From the IMG/VR virus record IMGVR_UViG_3300010371_000007, positions 1-57,735 of that record: a stretch of DNA of 57,735 nt. One strand, given 5' to 3'. Shown piece by piece: positions 25,612-34,220 of this stretch. A program made the position numbers and the translations under genes. The stretch is from a virus. Position 1 is the first letter of the stretch, and every line of letters starts with the position of its first letter. The notes under the pieces are model-generated. The model did no database searches, had not been told where the DNA came from, and was given only the letters and a program-made list of their open reading frames with translations.

Positions 25612-28600
25612 CGTGGCGCGCCGGCACGGTGGCACGCCGTGGCTCGCCGGCGGCGACGAGTTCGTCTCGTCGTACCCGACGCGCGCGGCTGCGCAGAAGG
25701 CGCACGCAGAGCTGCAGGCGCTGGCGAAAAACCACGTCGTCGATTTCCAAGCCAACGACGGCACCACTCACCGAATCGAAGGCGTCGGGTTTGCCGGCGG
25801 GGTAGGGAAAAATGTCCGAGAAGCCGATGCAGCCTCTGAAGCCGCCAAGCGTGCCCACTACGCCAGCTCCGGCACCGAACGACGCGTCGGGTCAGCCCCC
25901 GGCCGTCGTGCACAAGAACCTCACCCTGCAACAGATCGCCGAGCTGATGAAGGCGCAGGGCGTGCAGCCGGGAAGCGTGCGCGTGTTCCCGAGCCCGCGC
26001 CGCGTGAAGTAAAGCCCACCCGCGCGGAACAGCTGAAGGCCAAGACGGCGGCGAAGCGTGAGGCCAAGGCCGACGCTTCGCGCGTCGAGTCTGTCATCGG
26101 TAAAAAAAAAGTCACGCCCGAGGAGCTAAGCGCCCGGACCCGCGCAAGCGACGCTGACGTCGCCGCGGCGACCAAGACGCTGCAGGAGGACGTGGCCGCG
26201 AACCACCCGCAGCACGTCGACGCGTTCGCCGCACAGGCGCATGAGGGCGCCGGGCGCCAGCCCGAGTCCCCGCTGCTGTCGGTGCCGCTGACCGAGCGCG
26301 AGCTGGGCACCGTGGGCGAGCGCGTGCAGGCGACGGCACAGGCGGAGCACGCGCAGGTCAAGGACGGCTCGTGGTCGCCGGCCAAGTCGGTGGTCGCGCG
26401 CGTGCTCGACGCCGCCGGCATGACGCTGGAGGGGTCGAAGCTCAAGGCCGCGATCCAGTCGTTCGCCGAGGCCACGCCGAAGCAGCTGAAGGCGTTCATG
26501 GAGATGGTCGCGCCGCGGCTCGCCGACTCGACGCTTGCCAAGGGCATTGCGCGCGGGATGGACAACGTGCGTGCGGCAGCCAAGGACACGAACAGCGACA
26601 TCCGCGAGATGGCGCTCGGCACGCCGAAGGCACCGAAGCCTGACAAGGCGCCCGAGAAAAACGACGCCTTCAGCGGCGGCCGCGTCACCATGTACGGCCA
26701 CGACGTGCCGGCCGCGGCCGGTCGCGCCGTGCGCCACTGGGTGGGTACGTTCGAGAAGACGTCCGGCCAGTTCCTCCCCGACGAGCTGCACGTGATGTCG
26801 CCGGCGGAGGCCAGCGCACGCTACGGGCAGGACTTCGGCAGTGAGGGGTTCTCCGGTGCGGCCAAGAACCCCGAGACGGGCGCCATGGAGCACGTGATCG
26901 CGGTCGACTGGAAGCGCGTCGGGGATGGTCCGGCGGCCGTGGAGGCGCTGGCGCACGAGTTCGCCCACACCGCCATGGACCACGTGTTCGACAAGCTCCC
27001 CAAGGTGGATCAGGACGCCGTGCGCAGTGCGTACAACGACTGGCTCAAGGCGCAGGGGCGCGGCACGCCGACAGAGACGCTGCTGAACCGCCTGCCGCCA
27101 GCGCTGGCGGACCTCGCGCGCGAGGTGGGGTCGAAGCCCGAGCGCGCCTATGCGGAGAGCTGGCACGAGTGGCTGGCCGACCAGACGGCGAAGTGGATGC
27201 TCACCGATGCCCGGCCGCGCACGGCGGTGGAGCGGTTTTTCGGCCGTCTGGCCGACGCATTCCAGAAGCTCTACGCCAGCGTGACCGGCCGCGGTCGCCC
27301 CACCGACGCCGTGGCGGCGATGATGGACAACCTCGTCGAGCGGTCGCAGAACCTGCGACAGCAGGATGCCACGGTGCGCGCCAACGAGATGACTTATGGC
27401 CGTGAGGCGGCCACGCCGCCCCCGGCGCCCGAGCTGGCGCGCCAGAAGATCGACGTGCGTGCGGTGCAGGCGCGGGTCGACCGCACGCTGCAGGGCGCCA
27501 AGGCGCTCGGCGACGACGTGGGCAAGATGCTCGGGGGCGACACCCATGCCGTGCTCGACCGCCTCAACCGTTCGTGGTCGCACCTCGCGGAGGGGAAGGC
27601 CGGCGACCTCATGCGGAACATCTTCCATGGTGTCATGTCCATGCGCGACATCGTGGACCGATACCGCAAGCGGGGGGAGTTCGGCGAGGGGCTGGTCGAC
27701 TGGGACAACGCCATGCGCGCCGCCGAGAAGCACTCGCGCGAGGTGCAGCAGTCGGCGAACATCGCCAGCGAGCAGGCGCACCGCCTGAGCGCCCCGGTGC
27801 GCACCGCCCTGAACACGCTGATGTACAAGACCACGACGTGGGGTATCCACCCGGACGAGGCGTTCGGCACGGGCCGCAACGCGCACCTCGCCGACGCCGA
27901 CAAGACCGTCGAGGGGAACAACCGAGCGCGCTACAACGAGGTGCGCCAGTTGTGGGACCAGATGCGCAGTATCCCCGGCGACCCGCAGCGGATCTTCAAG
28001 CAGCTGGCTGGCGCGCTGCGCACGATCCAGCACGAGACGTTCACCGCGCGCCACGCGAACATCGATCGCCTCCAGCTGTCCGAAGCGGCGAAGGCGGAGA
28101 TGCACGCCCTGCTCGACGCGCAGGAAGCCCGGATGGTCAAGGGTCCGTATTTCCCGCTGACGCGACAGGGCAACTACATCACCTCGGTAACGATGCCGCA
28201 GACCCGCGTGGGCGAGTACCCGACCAAGGCGGAAGCGAAGCGCATCGCGGACCAGCAGAAGTCGATCAACCCGCACGCGGACGTGACGGTCTCAAAGACA
28301 CCGGACGACACGTGGGATGTGCATGTGGGCGAGAAGGCGGTTTACTTCCACCCCACCCTGCGCGACGCCAAGGAAGCCCAAGCGGGCATCTTGCGTGAGG
28401 TGAAGGAAGCGTGGGCGCACATGGGCGTCGACTACGACATGGCGCAGACCGAGCTGGGGCGCTCGATGGTCAAGGGTCCGTTCCACACGCAGGACTTCTA
28501 TCGCAAGATGGAGGTTCCGAACTTCAACAAGTTCACCCACGAGCTGAACGACCTGTACGCCAAGGGCCAGATCGACCCCGAGGTGTATAAGACATTCAGC

Positions 28601-30508
28601 GAGATGGTGATCGAGGCGCTGCCTGAGACCAGCACGCGCAAGTCGGGCCTCGCGCGGCAGAACATCCGCGGCGCCGATCAGGACATGCTGGGCGGCTACG
28701 TGCGTCACGTCGCCGGCGCCGCGCACGCCTACGGCAAGACGAAGGTCGCGCGCGACATCAACGACGCGTGGGCGCTGATGCACAAGCATGCAGATAGCGA
28801 GCCCGAGCTGAACACCGTCATGAACAGCCTGCGCAACCGGCAGGAAGTGCTGGCGAAGCGCATGGCGCGCAACTGGGAGAACACCACGGCGAACACGCTA
28901 CAGGACATGTCCAGCATGATGTCGCTCGGCATGTCACCGGCGTTCATGGTGCAGCAGGCGCTGCAGCCGATCGTGGTCACGCTGCCGGTACTCGCTGCGC
29001 GCAACATGGAGCGGGGCGGCAAGGCGGTCGGCTACGGCCACGCCATGCAGTACCTGAAGGACGCCTACCAAGGCGCCGTGCCGTTCTTCACCAAGCGCGG
29101 CGGTGAGCAGTTCATGGCCGAAGCGCGCCGCATGCTCGGCACCTACGCGGGCGAGGGGAAGACGCTGCAGGAGTCGGCCAACGACATGATCTCCACGTTC
29201 GGCAAGAACGCCAACGAGCGCGAGATGCTGGAGTACATGCACGCCCGCGGCACGCTCGACTTCGCGTTCCTGAACGCCGTCGCCGATGCTGCGTCGTCCT
29301 CGAAGTTTGGTGATAAGACAAAGGCCGCGCTGCGTATCGCGATGGCGCTCCCCCAGCAGATCGAGGCAATGAACCGCATGGTCTCCGGGCTCGCCGCGTA
29401 CCGCCTCGCGCGTGACCTGCGCGGATTCGACCACGCGCAGGCGATGCACGAGGCGGACACGGTGGTCTCGCAGACGCACGGCGACTACAGCCGCTACAAC
29501 CGCCCCAGCGCGTTCAACCGGCCGTGGGTCGGCATGGCGCTGCAGTTCAAGATGTATACCCAGTTCGTCTACTCGCTGCTGGTGCGCAACTTCGCGAACA
29601 TGATGGACCGCAGCCTGACGAAGGACGAGCGCACGCAGGCGGCGCGCACGCTCGGTTACGTGATCGGCAGCCACGCCACGTTCGGCGGCCTGACCGGCAT
29701 CGGTCCCGTCGCCGCTGCGGCGAAGGTGGGGCTGGGCGGCCTGATGTACGCGGCGGCCGGCGCCGGCGTGATCGACCCGAAAAAGCGCGACCAGACGGTC
29801 GGTGACTGGATCGACGCGAACTTCAACCAGTGGGCGGATGACTCGCTCGGCAAGGGCGCCGGCGCGTACCTGTCGAAGATCGCGGCCTACGGCCTGCCCG
29901 CGGCGGCGAACATCAACATCGCCAACAAGATCGGCATCCCCGACCTGACCGACTCGCGCTACATGGGCAAGGCGGACAAGGCCAGCGACACGATCGGCCA
30001 GCAGGTGCTCGCGATGCTCGGCCCGGTCTACGCGAACGCGGTGCGCGTCGCCGATGGCGCGCAGCAGCTCACGAAGGGGAACCTCGGGGCGGCGGGCAAG
30101 CTGATGCTGCCGGCGGCACCGCGCGCCATCCTGAACGCGATCACGGAGCAGCAGGACGGCGTGGCCACGTCGAGCGGCAACGTGATCCGACCGGCGGCGG
30201 ACCTGTCGCCCTACCGGACGTTCCTGCGCGCCATGGGGCTGCAGGACGCCGACACATCGCGCATCTACGACCAGCGCAGCGCGCGGTACGCCGCGAAGGA
30301 CCGGATCACCAGCGAGCGTACCGACCTGTTGCAGGAGTACGCGCAGGCGAAGGGCGATGACCGCCACGACGTCGCGCTGAAGATTGCCGCGTTCAACAAG
30401 GGCCGCGCGCCGGAGTTCCAGATCTCGCCGGCAACGCTGCAGCGCCAGCTCCAGCGTCAGCCGATGTCGAAGACGGACCGCGCCGCAGCACGCGCGATCG
30501 GACAGTAG
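25448..30508 (+). CDS. Giant polyvalent ejection protein with GGDEF domain and HEFAH zincin motif
   Basis: 1,686 residues from a TTG; the frame is open from 25346 and probably continues the 22657 gene by a +1 shift, since no good start exists. Residues about 1-145: a GGDEF-type nucleotide cyclase domain with 'HADMNGLKAINDTAGH', 'AAGDALL', the signature GGDEF (68-72) and a C-terminal 'EADAASEAAKRAHYASSG'. The Arg/Lys usually two or three residues before GGDEF is replaced ('WLAGGDEF'). Residues about 410-610: a zinc metallopeptidase-like segment with HEFAH (503-507) and a downstream acidic helix. The remaining 1,000 residues are helical with Gly/Ala-rich membrane-like segments, typical of large podovirus ejection proteins. 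It ends at a strong terminator. Confidence 0.82.
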   Translation: MEGMLNGTAGPRAAAEAGHKGFLHADMNGLKAINDTAGHAAGDALLQAFGSLYRDVARRHGGTPWLAGGDEFVSSYPTRAAAQKAHAELQALAKNHVVDFQANDGTTHRIEGVGFAGGVGKNVREADAASEAAKRAHYASSGTERRVGSAPGRRAQEPHPATDRRADEGAGRAAGKRARVPEPAPREVKPTRAEQLKAKTAAKREAKADASRVESVIGKKKVTPEELSARTRASDADVAAATKTLQEDVAANHPQHVDAFAAQAHEGAGRQPESPLLSVPLTERELGTVGERVQATAQAEHAQVKDGSWSPAKSVVARVLDAAGMTLEGSKLKAAIQSFAEATPKQLKAFMEMVAPRLADSTLAKGIARGMDNVRAAAKDTNSDIREMALGTPKAPKPDKAPEKNDAFSGGRVTMYGHDVPAAAGRAVRHWVGTFEKTSGQFLPDELHVMSPAEASARYGQDFGSEGFSGAAKNPETGAMEHVIAVDWKRVGDGPAAVEALAHEFAHTAMDHVFDKLPKVDQDAVRSAYNDWLKAQGRGTPTETLLNRLPPALADLAREVGSKPERAYAESWHEWLADQTAKWMLTDARPRTAVERFFGRLADAFQKLYASVTGRGRPTDAVAAMMDNLVERSQNLRQQDATVRANEMTYGREAATPPPAPELARQKIDVRAVQARVDRTLQGAKALGDDVGKMLGGDTHAVLDRLNRSWSHLAEGKAGDLMRNIFHGVMSMRDIVDRYRKRGEFGEGLVDWDNAMRAAEKHSREVQQSANIASEQAHRLSAPVRTALNTLMYKTTTWGIHPDEAFGTGRNAHLADADKTVEGNNRARYNEVRQLWDQMRSIPGDPQRIFKQLAGALRTIQHETFTARHANIDRLQLSEAAKAEMHALLDAQEARMVKGPYFPLTRQGNYITSVTMPQTRVGEYPTKAEAKRIADQQKSINPHADVTVSKTPDDTWDVHVGEKAVYFHPTLRDAKEAQAGILREVKEAWAHMGVDYDMAQTELGRSMVKGPFHTQDFYRKMEVPNFNKFTHELNDLYAKGQIDPEVYKTFSEMVIEALPETSTRKSGLARQNIRGADQDMLGGYVRHVAGAAHAYGKTKVARDINDAWALMHKHADSEPELNTVMNSLRNRQEVLAKRMARNWENTTANTLQDMSSMMSLGMSPAFMVQQALQPIVVTLPVLAARNMERGGKAVGYGHAMQYLKDAYQGAVPFFTKRGGEQFMAEARRMLGTYAGEGKTLQESANDMISTFGKNANEREMLEYMHARGTLDFAFLNAVADAASSSKFGDKTKAALRIAMALPQQIEAMNRMVSGLAAYRLARDLRGFDHAQAMHEADTVVSQTHGDYSRYNRPSAFNRPWVGMALQFKMYTQFVYSLLVRNFANMMDRSLTKDERTQAARTLGYVIGSHATFGGLTGIGPVAAAAKVGLGGLMYAAAGAGVIDPKKRDQTVGDWIDANFNQWADDSLGKGAGAYLSKIAAYGLPAAANINIANKIGIPDLTDSRYMGKADKASDTIGQQVLAMLGPVYANAVRVADGAQQLTKGNLGAAGKLMLPAAPRAILNAITEQQDGVATSSGNVIRPAADLSPYRTFLRAMGLQDADTSRIYDQRSARYAAKDRITSERTDLLQEYAQAKGDDRHDVALKIAAFNKGRAPEFQISPATLQRQLQRQPMSKTDRAAARAIGQ
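25812..26012 (+). CDS. Nested 66-residue protein inside the giant ejection gene
   Basis: 66 residues in a third frame. The ATG follows GGGTAGGGAAAA. The N-terminal half is Pro-rich, the C-terminal half has 'NLTLQQIAELMKAQGVQ', like a small helical or HTH-type unit. Between about 25880 and 26010 this frame has the strong G/C third-position bias of the genome, while the host frame does not and reads as a charged linker. That is good evidence of an overprinted gene, or of two further compensating frame breaks. Function unknown. Confidence 0.5.
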   Translation: MSEKPMQPLKPPSVPTTPAPAPNDASGQPPAVVHKNLTLQQIAELMKAQGVQPGSVRVFPSPRRVK

Positions 30509-30514
30509 AAAAGG

Positions 30515-30546
30515 GAAACGCCCGACAGGGGGCTGCCGGGCGTTTC
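30515..30546. terminator. Convergent terminator between late and early halves
   Basis: Perfect 10-bp arms GAAACGCCCG / CGGGCGTTTC around a 12-base loop. On the minus strand it is followed by CCTTTT. It separates the rightward ejection genes from the leftward block. The rest of 30509-30696 is non-coding. Confidence 0.8.
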
Positions 30547-30594
30547 GGGGGTGCGATGGGTGCGGGCCATCGCGGGTTGGGGTCCCCTCACGGA

Positions 30595-30624
30595 CACCAA
30601 GGCCAGCATATAGCCGCCTTGGTG
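30595..30624. other. Second hairpin in the convergent gap
   Basis: CACCAAGGC and GCCTTGGTG pair perfectly (9 bp) across a 12-base loop. There is no U-tract, so it could be a weak or factor-assisted terminator or an RNA 3'-end stabiliser. Confidence 0.45.
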
Positions 30625-30696
30625 CAATGCGCAAGGGGGTGTTGTCTGGCGTTCAGGCGAGCAGAACGCCGTTCGCGCACTCCTTCGCTGCGGCTT

Positions 30697-30834
30697 TCAG
30701 TGTCGCCGCCAGCGCAGGACGCCGGGCAGCAGCGGCTTCACTTTCTGAATCGTGTGGCCTGCCGCGCGCAGGTGCTGCTCGAAGACCGGCAGCTTCCACT
30801 CGTCGAGCATGATGGCGGCTTTCTTGACGGCCAT
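30697..30834 (-). CDS. Small hypothetical protein (45 residues)
   Basis: Begins MAVKKAAIMLDEWKLPVFE and has 'LRAAGHTIQKVKPLLPGV'. The ATG is preceded by GAGGAG at good spacing. Last gene of the leftward transcript before the terminator, directly behind the Acb2-like gene. This edge is a common place for accessory anti-defence genes, but no family was recognised. Confidence 0.65.
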   Translation of the reverse strand: MAVKKAAIMLDEWKLPVFEQHLRAAGHTIQKVKPLLPGVLRWRRH

Positions 30835-30844
30835 GGGGATCTCC

Positions 30845-31069
30845 TCAGAAGAAACTGGGCTTCGCCACGCCGCGCGTGAGCGCCATGAGACCAGTCTGCA
30901 GGTCTGTCGCACCGATGCTAACCCAACGCTGGTCGACTTCCGAGTTCGCTCGCAGCTGAGCGACCAGTTCGCCGAGCACGACGCCTTGCGCCTTGATCTG
31001 GTTCATGAGGTCGATCTCGGTCTGCGATAGCTCGCGGTAGCCTTTTATCTGACGATGCTGATTGTCCAT
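30845..31069 (-). CDS. acb2: Acb2/Tad1-type hairpin protein, probable anti-CBASS cyclic-nucleotide sponge
   Basis: 74 residues. The whole protein fits the compact helical-hairpin family (DUF7681): 'HRQIKGYRELSQTEIDLMN', 'IKAQGVVLGELV', then 'DQRWVSIGATDLQTGLMAL' and 'TRGVAKPSFF' at the end. Known members bind and hide cyclic di- and trinucleotides made by CBASS (and related signals of Thoeris for Tad1-like forms), so that the host effector is not switched on. AGGAGA precedes the ATG. It lies at the distal end of the leftward replication operon, behind the primase-helicase. The exact ligand cannot be read from the sequence. Confidence 0.8.
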   Translation of the reverse strand: MDNQHRQIKGYRELSQTEIDLMNQIKAQGVVLGELVAQLRANSEVDQRWVSIGATDLQTGLMALTRGVAKPSFF

Positions 31070-31078
31070 GGTGGTCTC

Positions 31079-34000
31079 CTAGTGTGCCGCCGCGATGGCG
31101 ACGACGTTGGTGGCAGGTGCCGCGATGGAGATGACGGGGTAGCCCAGCACCTCCGCGGTGAACTCGATACCGTCGGCCCGGAAACTCTTGGCCGTGCCGC
31201 GCATGAACACGATGCGCGCGATGCGCTTGACCTTCTCGCCCTGTTTCGCCGACTGCCGCATCCAGTCGAGCACCGCCTTGAAGTCGCCGTTCTTGCCGAT
31301 GACGTACTCGCGCAGCAGGTGGGTGGGCACGATGACGTCGGACACGGTGAGCTTCGAGCCGGACGTGGCGCCGCGGATCTCGCCGACGTACGCATGGGTG
31401 GGCGCCGTGATCAGGTTGTCGCCGGTCGGGCCGCCGAACACCGCGAATGCGTTGATCTTGTCCGTGATGTACTGGGTCACGAAGTCCTCGGGGCGCGTGC
31501 GCGCCATGTCGAACTCGGTGGTCTGCGTTTCCCAGTGCTGGCGCACCACGTCGACGATGGCGGCGCGGTCGAACGCGAGACCGAACGCCTTGCCGATGCC
31601 CGCGCCGATGTCGATCAGTGCCGCGACCACGGTGCGGAAGCGGTCGCCCGTGTCGTGCGCCATGTGCTGGTCCCACCACGCGAGGCGGTCCATCACGACC
31701 TTGCGCCAGAAGTCCGCGCCCTTGTCCACGAACAGCTTCGCCAGCTTCGGGCCGAGGAAACCGTAGTTCGTCTTGAGCAGGCCGATCTCGACCTTCGCCG
31801 CGCCCATCTGCATGGGGTCGATGTTGAGCGGGTACAGGCGCATCTCGAATACGCGCGCGGCTTCGGCGGTGGCGTCCTGCCGGAAGTTCTGCAGCTTCGC
31901 GTGCACGCTGGTGTTCGACGTGGCGATCGCCGGCAGGCACCAGCGGTGCACGTTGTCGCGCAGCTTCGCCTCGCTCGATAGGCGGTGGCGCTCGCGCCCC
32001 TGCGTGATCGTGTAGACGTAGTTCGACAGCTCCTTCCCTTCGACGTTGGTAAACTCGTCGATCACCATGGGCATGTTGCCACTCACGCTGGCGAGGTGGA
32101 ACGTAGCCGCCGGCGAGTCGCGGAAGTCCTTGCGGAGCGTGTCCGGCTTCCCCCATATCGACAGGATCGCGTCGCACAGGGTGGACTTGCCCACGCCCGA
32201 CTCGGGGCTGTACGCGTTCAGCAGCACGCCGTCCACGCCGGTGAACGCCATGAGCGGCGCGGCGATGCCGAGCGCGACGATGGCGGCGCGGTCGTTGCCG
32301 CCGGCGATCACACGGTTGAACGCGCGCAGCCACTCCTGCTCGCTGCCCTCTTGGTGGTACGCCTCGATCTCGGACACGGCGGTGGCAGGGCGCACCGACT
32401 CGGTGCCGGCGGCGCTGTACATCGACGTGCCGAGCACGAATTTCTGCATGTCCTCGGTCCAGCCGCAGCGGGACGCGATGGTGCTTGCCTGCCGCAAGCG
32501 CTGGAGCTGGGAGAGGAACTCTGGCATGAATTTGTCCTGTAGGTCCTTGACCTGCTGCGACGTGTAGTGCATGCCCGCACCCGACAGCAGGGTAGCGAAC
32601 GCGCGCACGTCCGTCATGGCCTTGTGGTCGAACTCGACGCGGGTAATGCCGTCCGAATGCCGGTTGAACGTGATCGACGTCAGCGAGGCATGCCCCTGCA
32701 CGTCGAGCAGGCGCTCCGCGCTGATCATGGCGTAGCTGCCGATCGGGATGATGATCGGCGGGGGCGGCTGACCGCCGGGCACGGGCGCCGGGTCCTGCTT
32801 CAGGATCGACGGGATGCCGTTGTGCACGGTGAGCCGGGACGTGAGCTGGCCATCGACCACCTGCACGCTGTTGACCCCGTTCGTGATCAGGAAGCACCCG
32901 ACCTGCTGGCTGGCCGCAGCCGGCGACAGGCCGATCTGCTGGGCACTGGGCGGGGGCGGCACGCTGGCGGCCGGCGGCGCTACCGCGGGGACGGGCACGG
33001 CGGCGGTCGACGGCAACACGCGGGGCTGGTATCGCCCGGTGACCGATGGCGCTTTGTGCGTGGCTCGCAGGGGGCAGCGCTGGCACTCGGCCATGCCGAG
33101 CCTCGCCATGGTCTCGCAGGTCGGCGGCTCATACTGCTGATCGACCACCTGCGCCCATTTCGCGTCGAACACGGCACGGTCGAAGTCGGGGTGGCCGGCG
33201 GACAGGTGCAGCGCCACGCGTTCCTTGGTATGCGCCGGGTCATCGCTGGCCGCGACGAGGGTGAGCACGGCATGCCACAGGGGCTCGCTGTCGTGCGCGC
33301 CCTGCGTCTGGAACCGAGCCACCATGCCCGGACAGGTCTTGAGCACGCCCTGCATGGAGAACGGCGGGTGCATGTTCGCCGACAGCGGCGACACCGTGGT
33401 GCCGAGACCCATGGGGCGCTGACCGGCGATAGCCGGCGCGGCGCTGACGGGGGTGTAGCGCGCCAGCTGCTGCTCGTACCACGCCGGGTCCATCGGGGTG
33501 CCGGTAGTCAGCTGCTTGACCGGTTGCGGGTTCGCCAAGTCCTTGAAATTCCAGCTGCCCGGCAAGCGCAGGATGCGCGCGGCGTCCTGCGTGGTCGTGG
33601 TGTCGACCACTAGCCCGTGCTGCGCCAGCGCTGCGCCCAGCTGGCGCACCAGTGGCTGCCAGCGTACCAGCTCGATATCGCGATCCAGCAGCCAATAGCA
33701 GTGGATGCCATAGCCCGAGTCGACCAGCGTGGGCATGGGCAGCCCGATGCCCTGCAGCGCGGCCTTGAGCGCCTGCCAGCCTTGCGCCTTCGATCGGTAC
33801 GGGACCTGCGCCAGCTTGTTCGTGTCGGTGCCGTTGTACACGTCCACGTCGATGCGCAGGCTGCGGTGCCACAGCGCGTTCTCCGCGGTGCGCGCGGCGA
33901 CCAGCACGCCGGCGTTCTTGCCCGACTTGATCGGACGCTGGCCCGGACCGTAGCCGGCGATGGCGACGTAGGCGTCAGCCTGCCGCTGGATCGCCCACGC

Positions 34001-34153
34001 CAGCTGGCGCTCGGTGTCCGCCTGCGCGGTGCCGGGTGCAGCATCCAGCTGCCACGTGGAGCGCTGGCCCGGCGCACCGGGGAAGATCAGGTCATAGATT
34101 CGCGTGCCACATGAGGGGAGTACCGCGTCGAGGAAGTTCGTTGGTAGTTGCAT
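31079..34153 (-). CDS. Bifunctional primase-helicase
   Basis: 1,024 residues. The N-terminal half (about 1-260) looks like an archaeo-eukaryotic-type primase/polymerase, with 'DSGYGIHCYWLLD' and 'DAARILRLPGSWNFK'. A Cys-containing middle ('CETMARLGMAECQRCPLR') may bind zinc or an Fe-S cluster. A long Pro-rich linker leads to a C-terminal helicase (about 560-900) with Walker A 'SPESGVGKST' and Walker B 'MPMVIDEFTN', as in DUF927-type phage helicases. It should prime and unwind at the replication fork and work with the family A polymerase at 39595. A hairpin separates it from the gene upstream. Confidence 0.85.
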   Translation of the reverse strand: MQLPTNFLDAVLPSCGTRIYDLIFPGAPGQRSTWQLDAAPGTAQADTERQLAWAIQRQADAYVAIAGYGPGQRPIKSGKNAGVLVAARTAENALWHRSLRIDVDVYNGTDTNKLAQVPYRSKAQGWQALKAALQGIGLPMPTLVDSGYGIHCYWLLDRDIELVRWQPLVRQLGAALAQHGLVVDTTTTQDAARILRLPGSWNFKDLANPQPVKQLTTGTPMDPAWYEQQLARYTPVSAAPAIAGQRPMGLGTTVSPLSANMHPPFSMQGVLKTCPGMVARFQTQGAHDSEPLWHAVLTLVAASDDPAHTKERVALHLSAGHPDFDRAVFDAKWAQVVDQQYEPPTCETMARLGMAECQRCPLRATHKAPSVTGRYQPRVLPSTAAVPVPAVAPPAASVPPPPSAQQIGLSPAAASQQVGCFLITNGVNSVQVVDGQLTSRLTVHNGIPSILKQDPAPVPGGQPPPPIIIPIGSYAMISAERLLDVQGHASLTSITFNRHSDGITRVEFDHKAMTDVRAFATLLSGAGMHYTSQQVKDLQDKFMPEFLSQLQRLRQASTIASRCGWTEDMQKFVLGTSMYSAAGTESVRPATAVSEIEAYHQEGSEQEWLRAFNRVIAGGNDRAAIVALGIAAPLMAFTGVDGVLLNAYSPESGVGKSTLCDAILSIWGKPDTLRKDFRDSPAATFHLASVSGNMPMVIDEFTNVEGKELSNYVYTITQGRERHRLSSEAKLRDNVHRWCLPAIATSNTSVHAKLQNFRQDATAEAARVFEMRLYPLNIDPMQMGAAKVEIGLLKTNYGFLGPKLAKLFVDKGADFWRKVVMDRLAWWDQHMAHDTGDRFRTVVAALIDIGAGIGKAFGLAFDRAAIVDVVRQHWETQTTEFDMARTRPEDFVTQYITDKINAFAVFGGPTGDNLITAPTHAYVGEIRGATSGSKLTVSDVIVPTHLLREYVIGKNGDFKAVLDWMRQSAKQGEKVKRIARIVFMRGTAKSFRADGIEFTAEVLGYPVISIAAPATNVVAIAAAH

Positions 34154-34174
34154 CGCCCCAGCCCTTGTAAGTCG

Positions 34175-34196
34175 CCCCGGTGGATACCCACCGGGG
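34175..34196. other. Perfect hairpin upstream of the primase-helicase
   Basis: CCCCGGTGG and CCACCGGGG pair over a 4-base loop. It lies in the 67-base gap, 22 bases before the start codon of the primase-helicase on the minus strand. No T-tract follows, so it is more likely an RNA-stability or translation-control element than a terminator. Confidence 0.55.
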
Positions 34197-34220
34197 TGTT
34201 ACCGCACAGCGGGTAGGCGA

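Noticed and set aside
26126-28276. 716-codon minus-strand frame opposite the giant ejection gene
   Set aside because: Antisense shadow of a gene with strong coding signal and no independent features.
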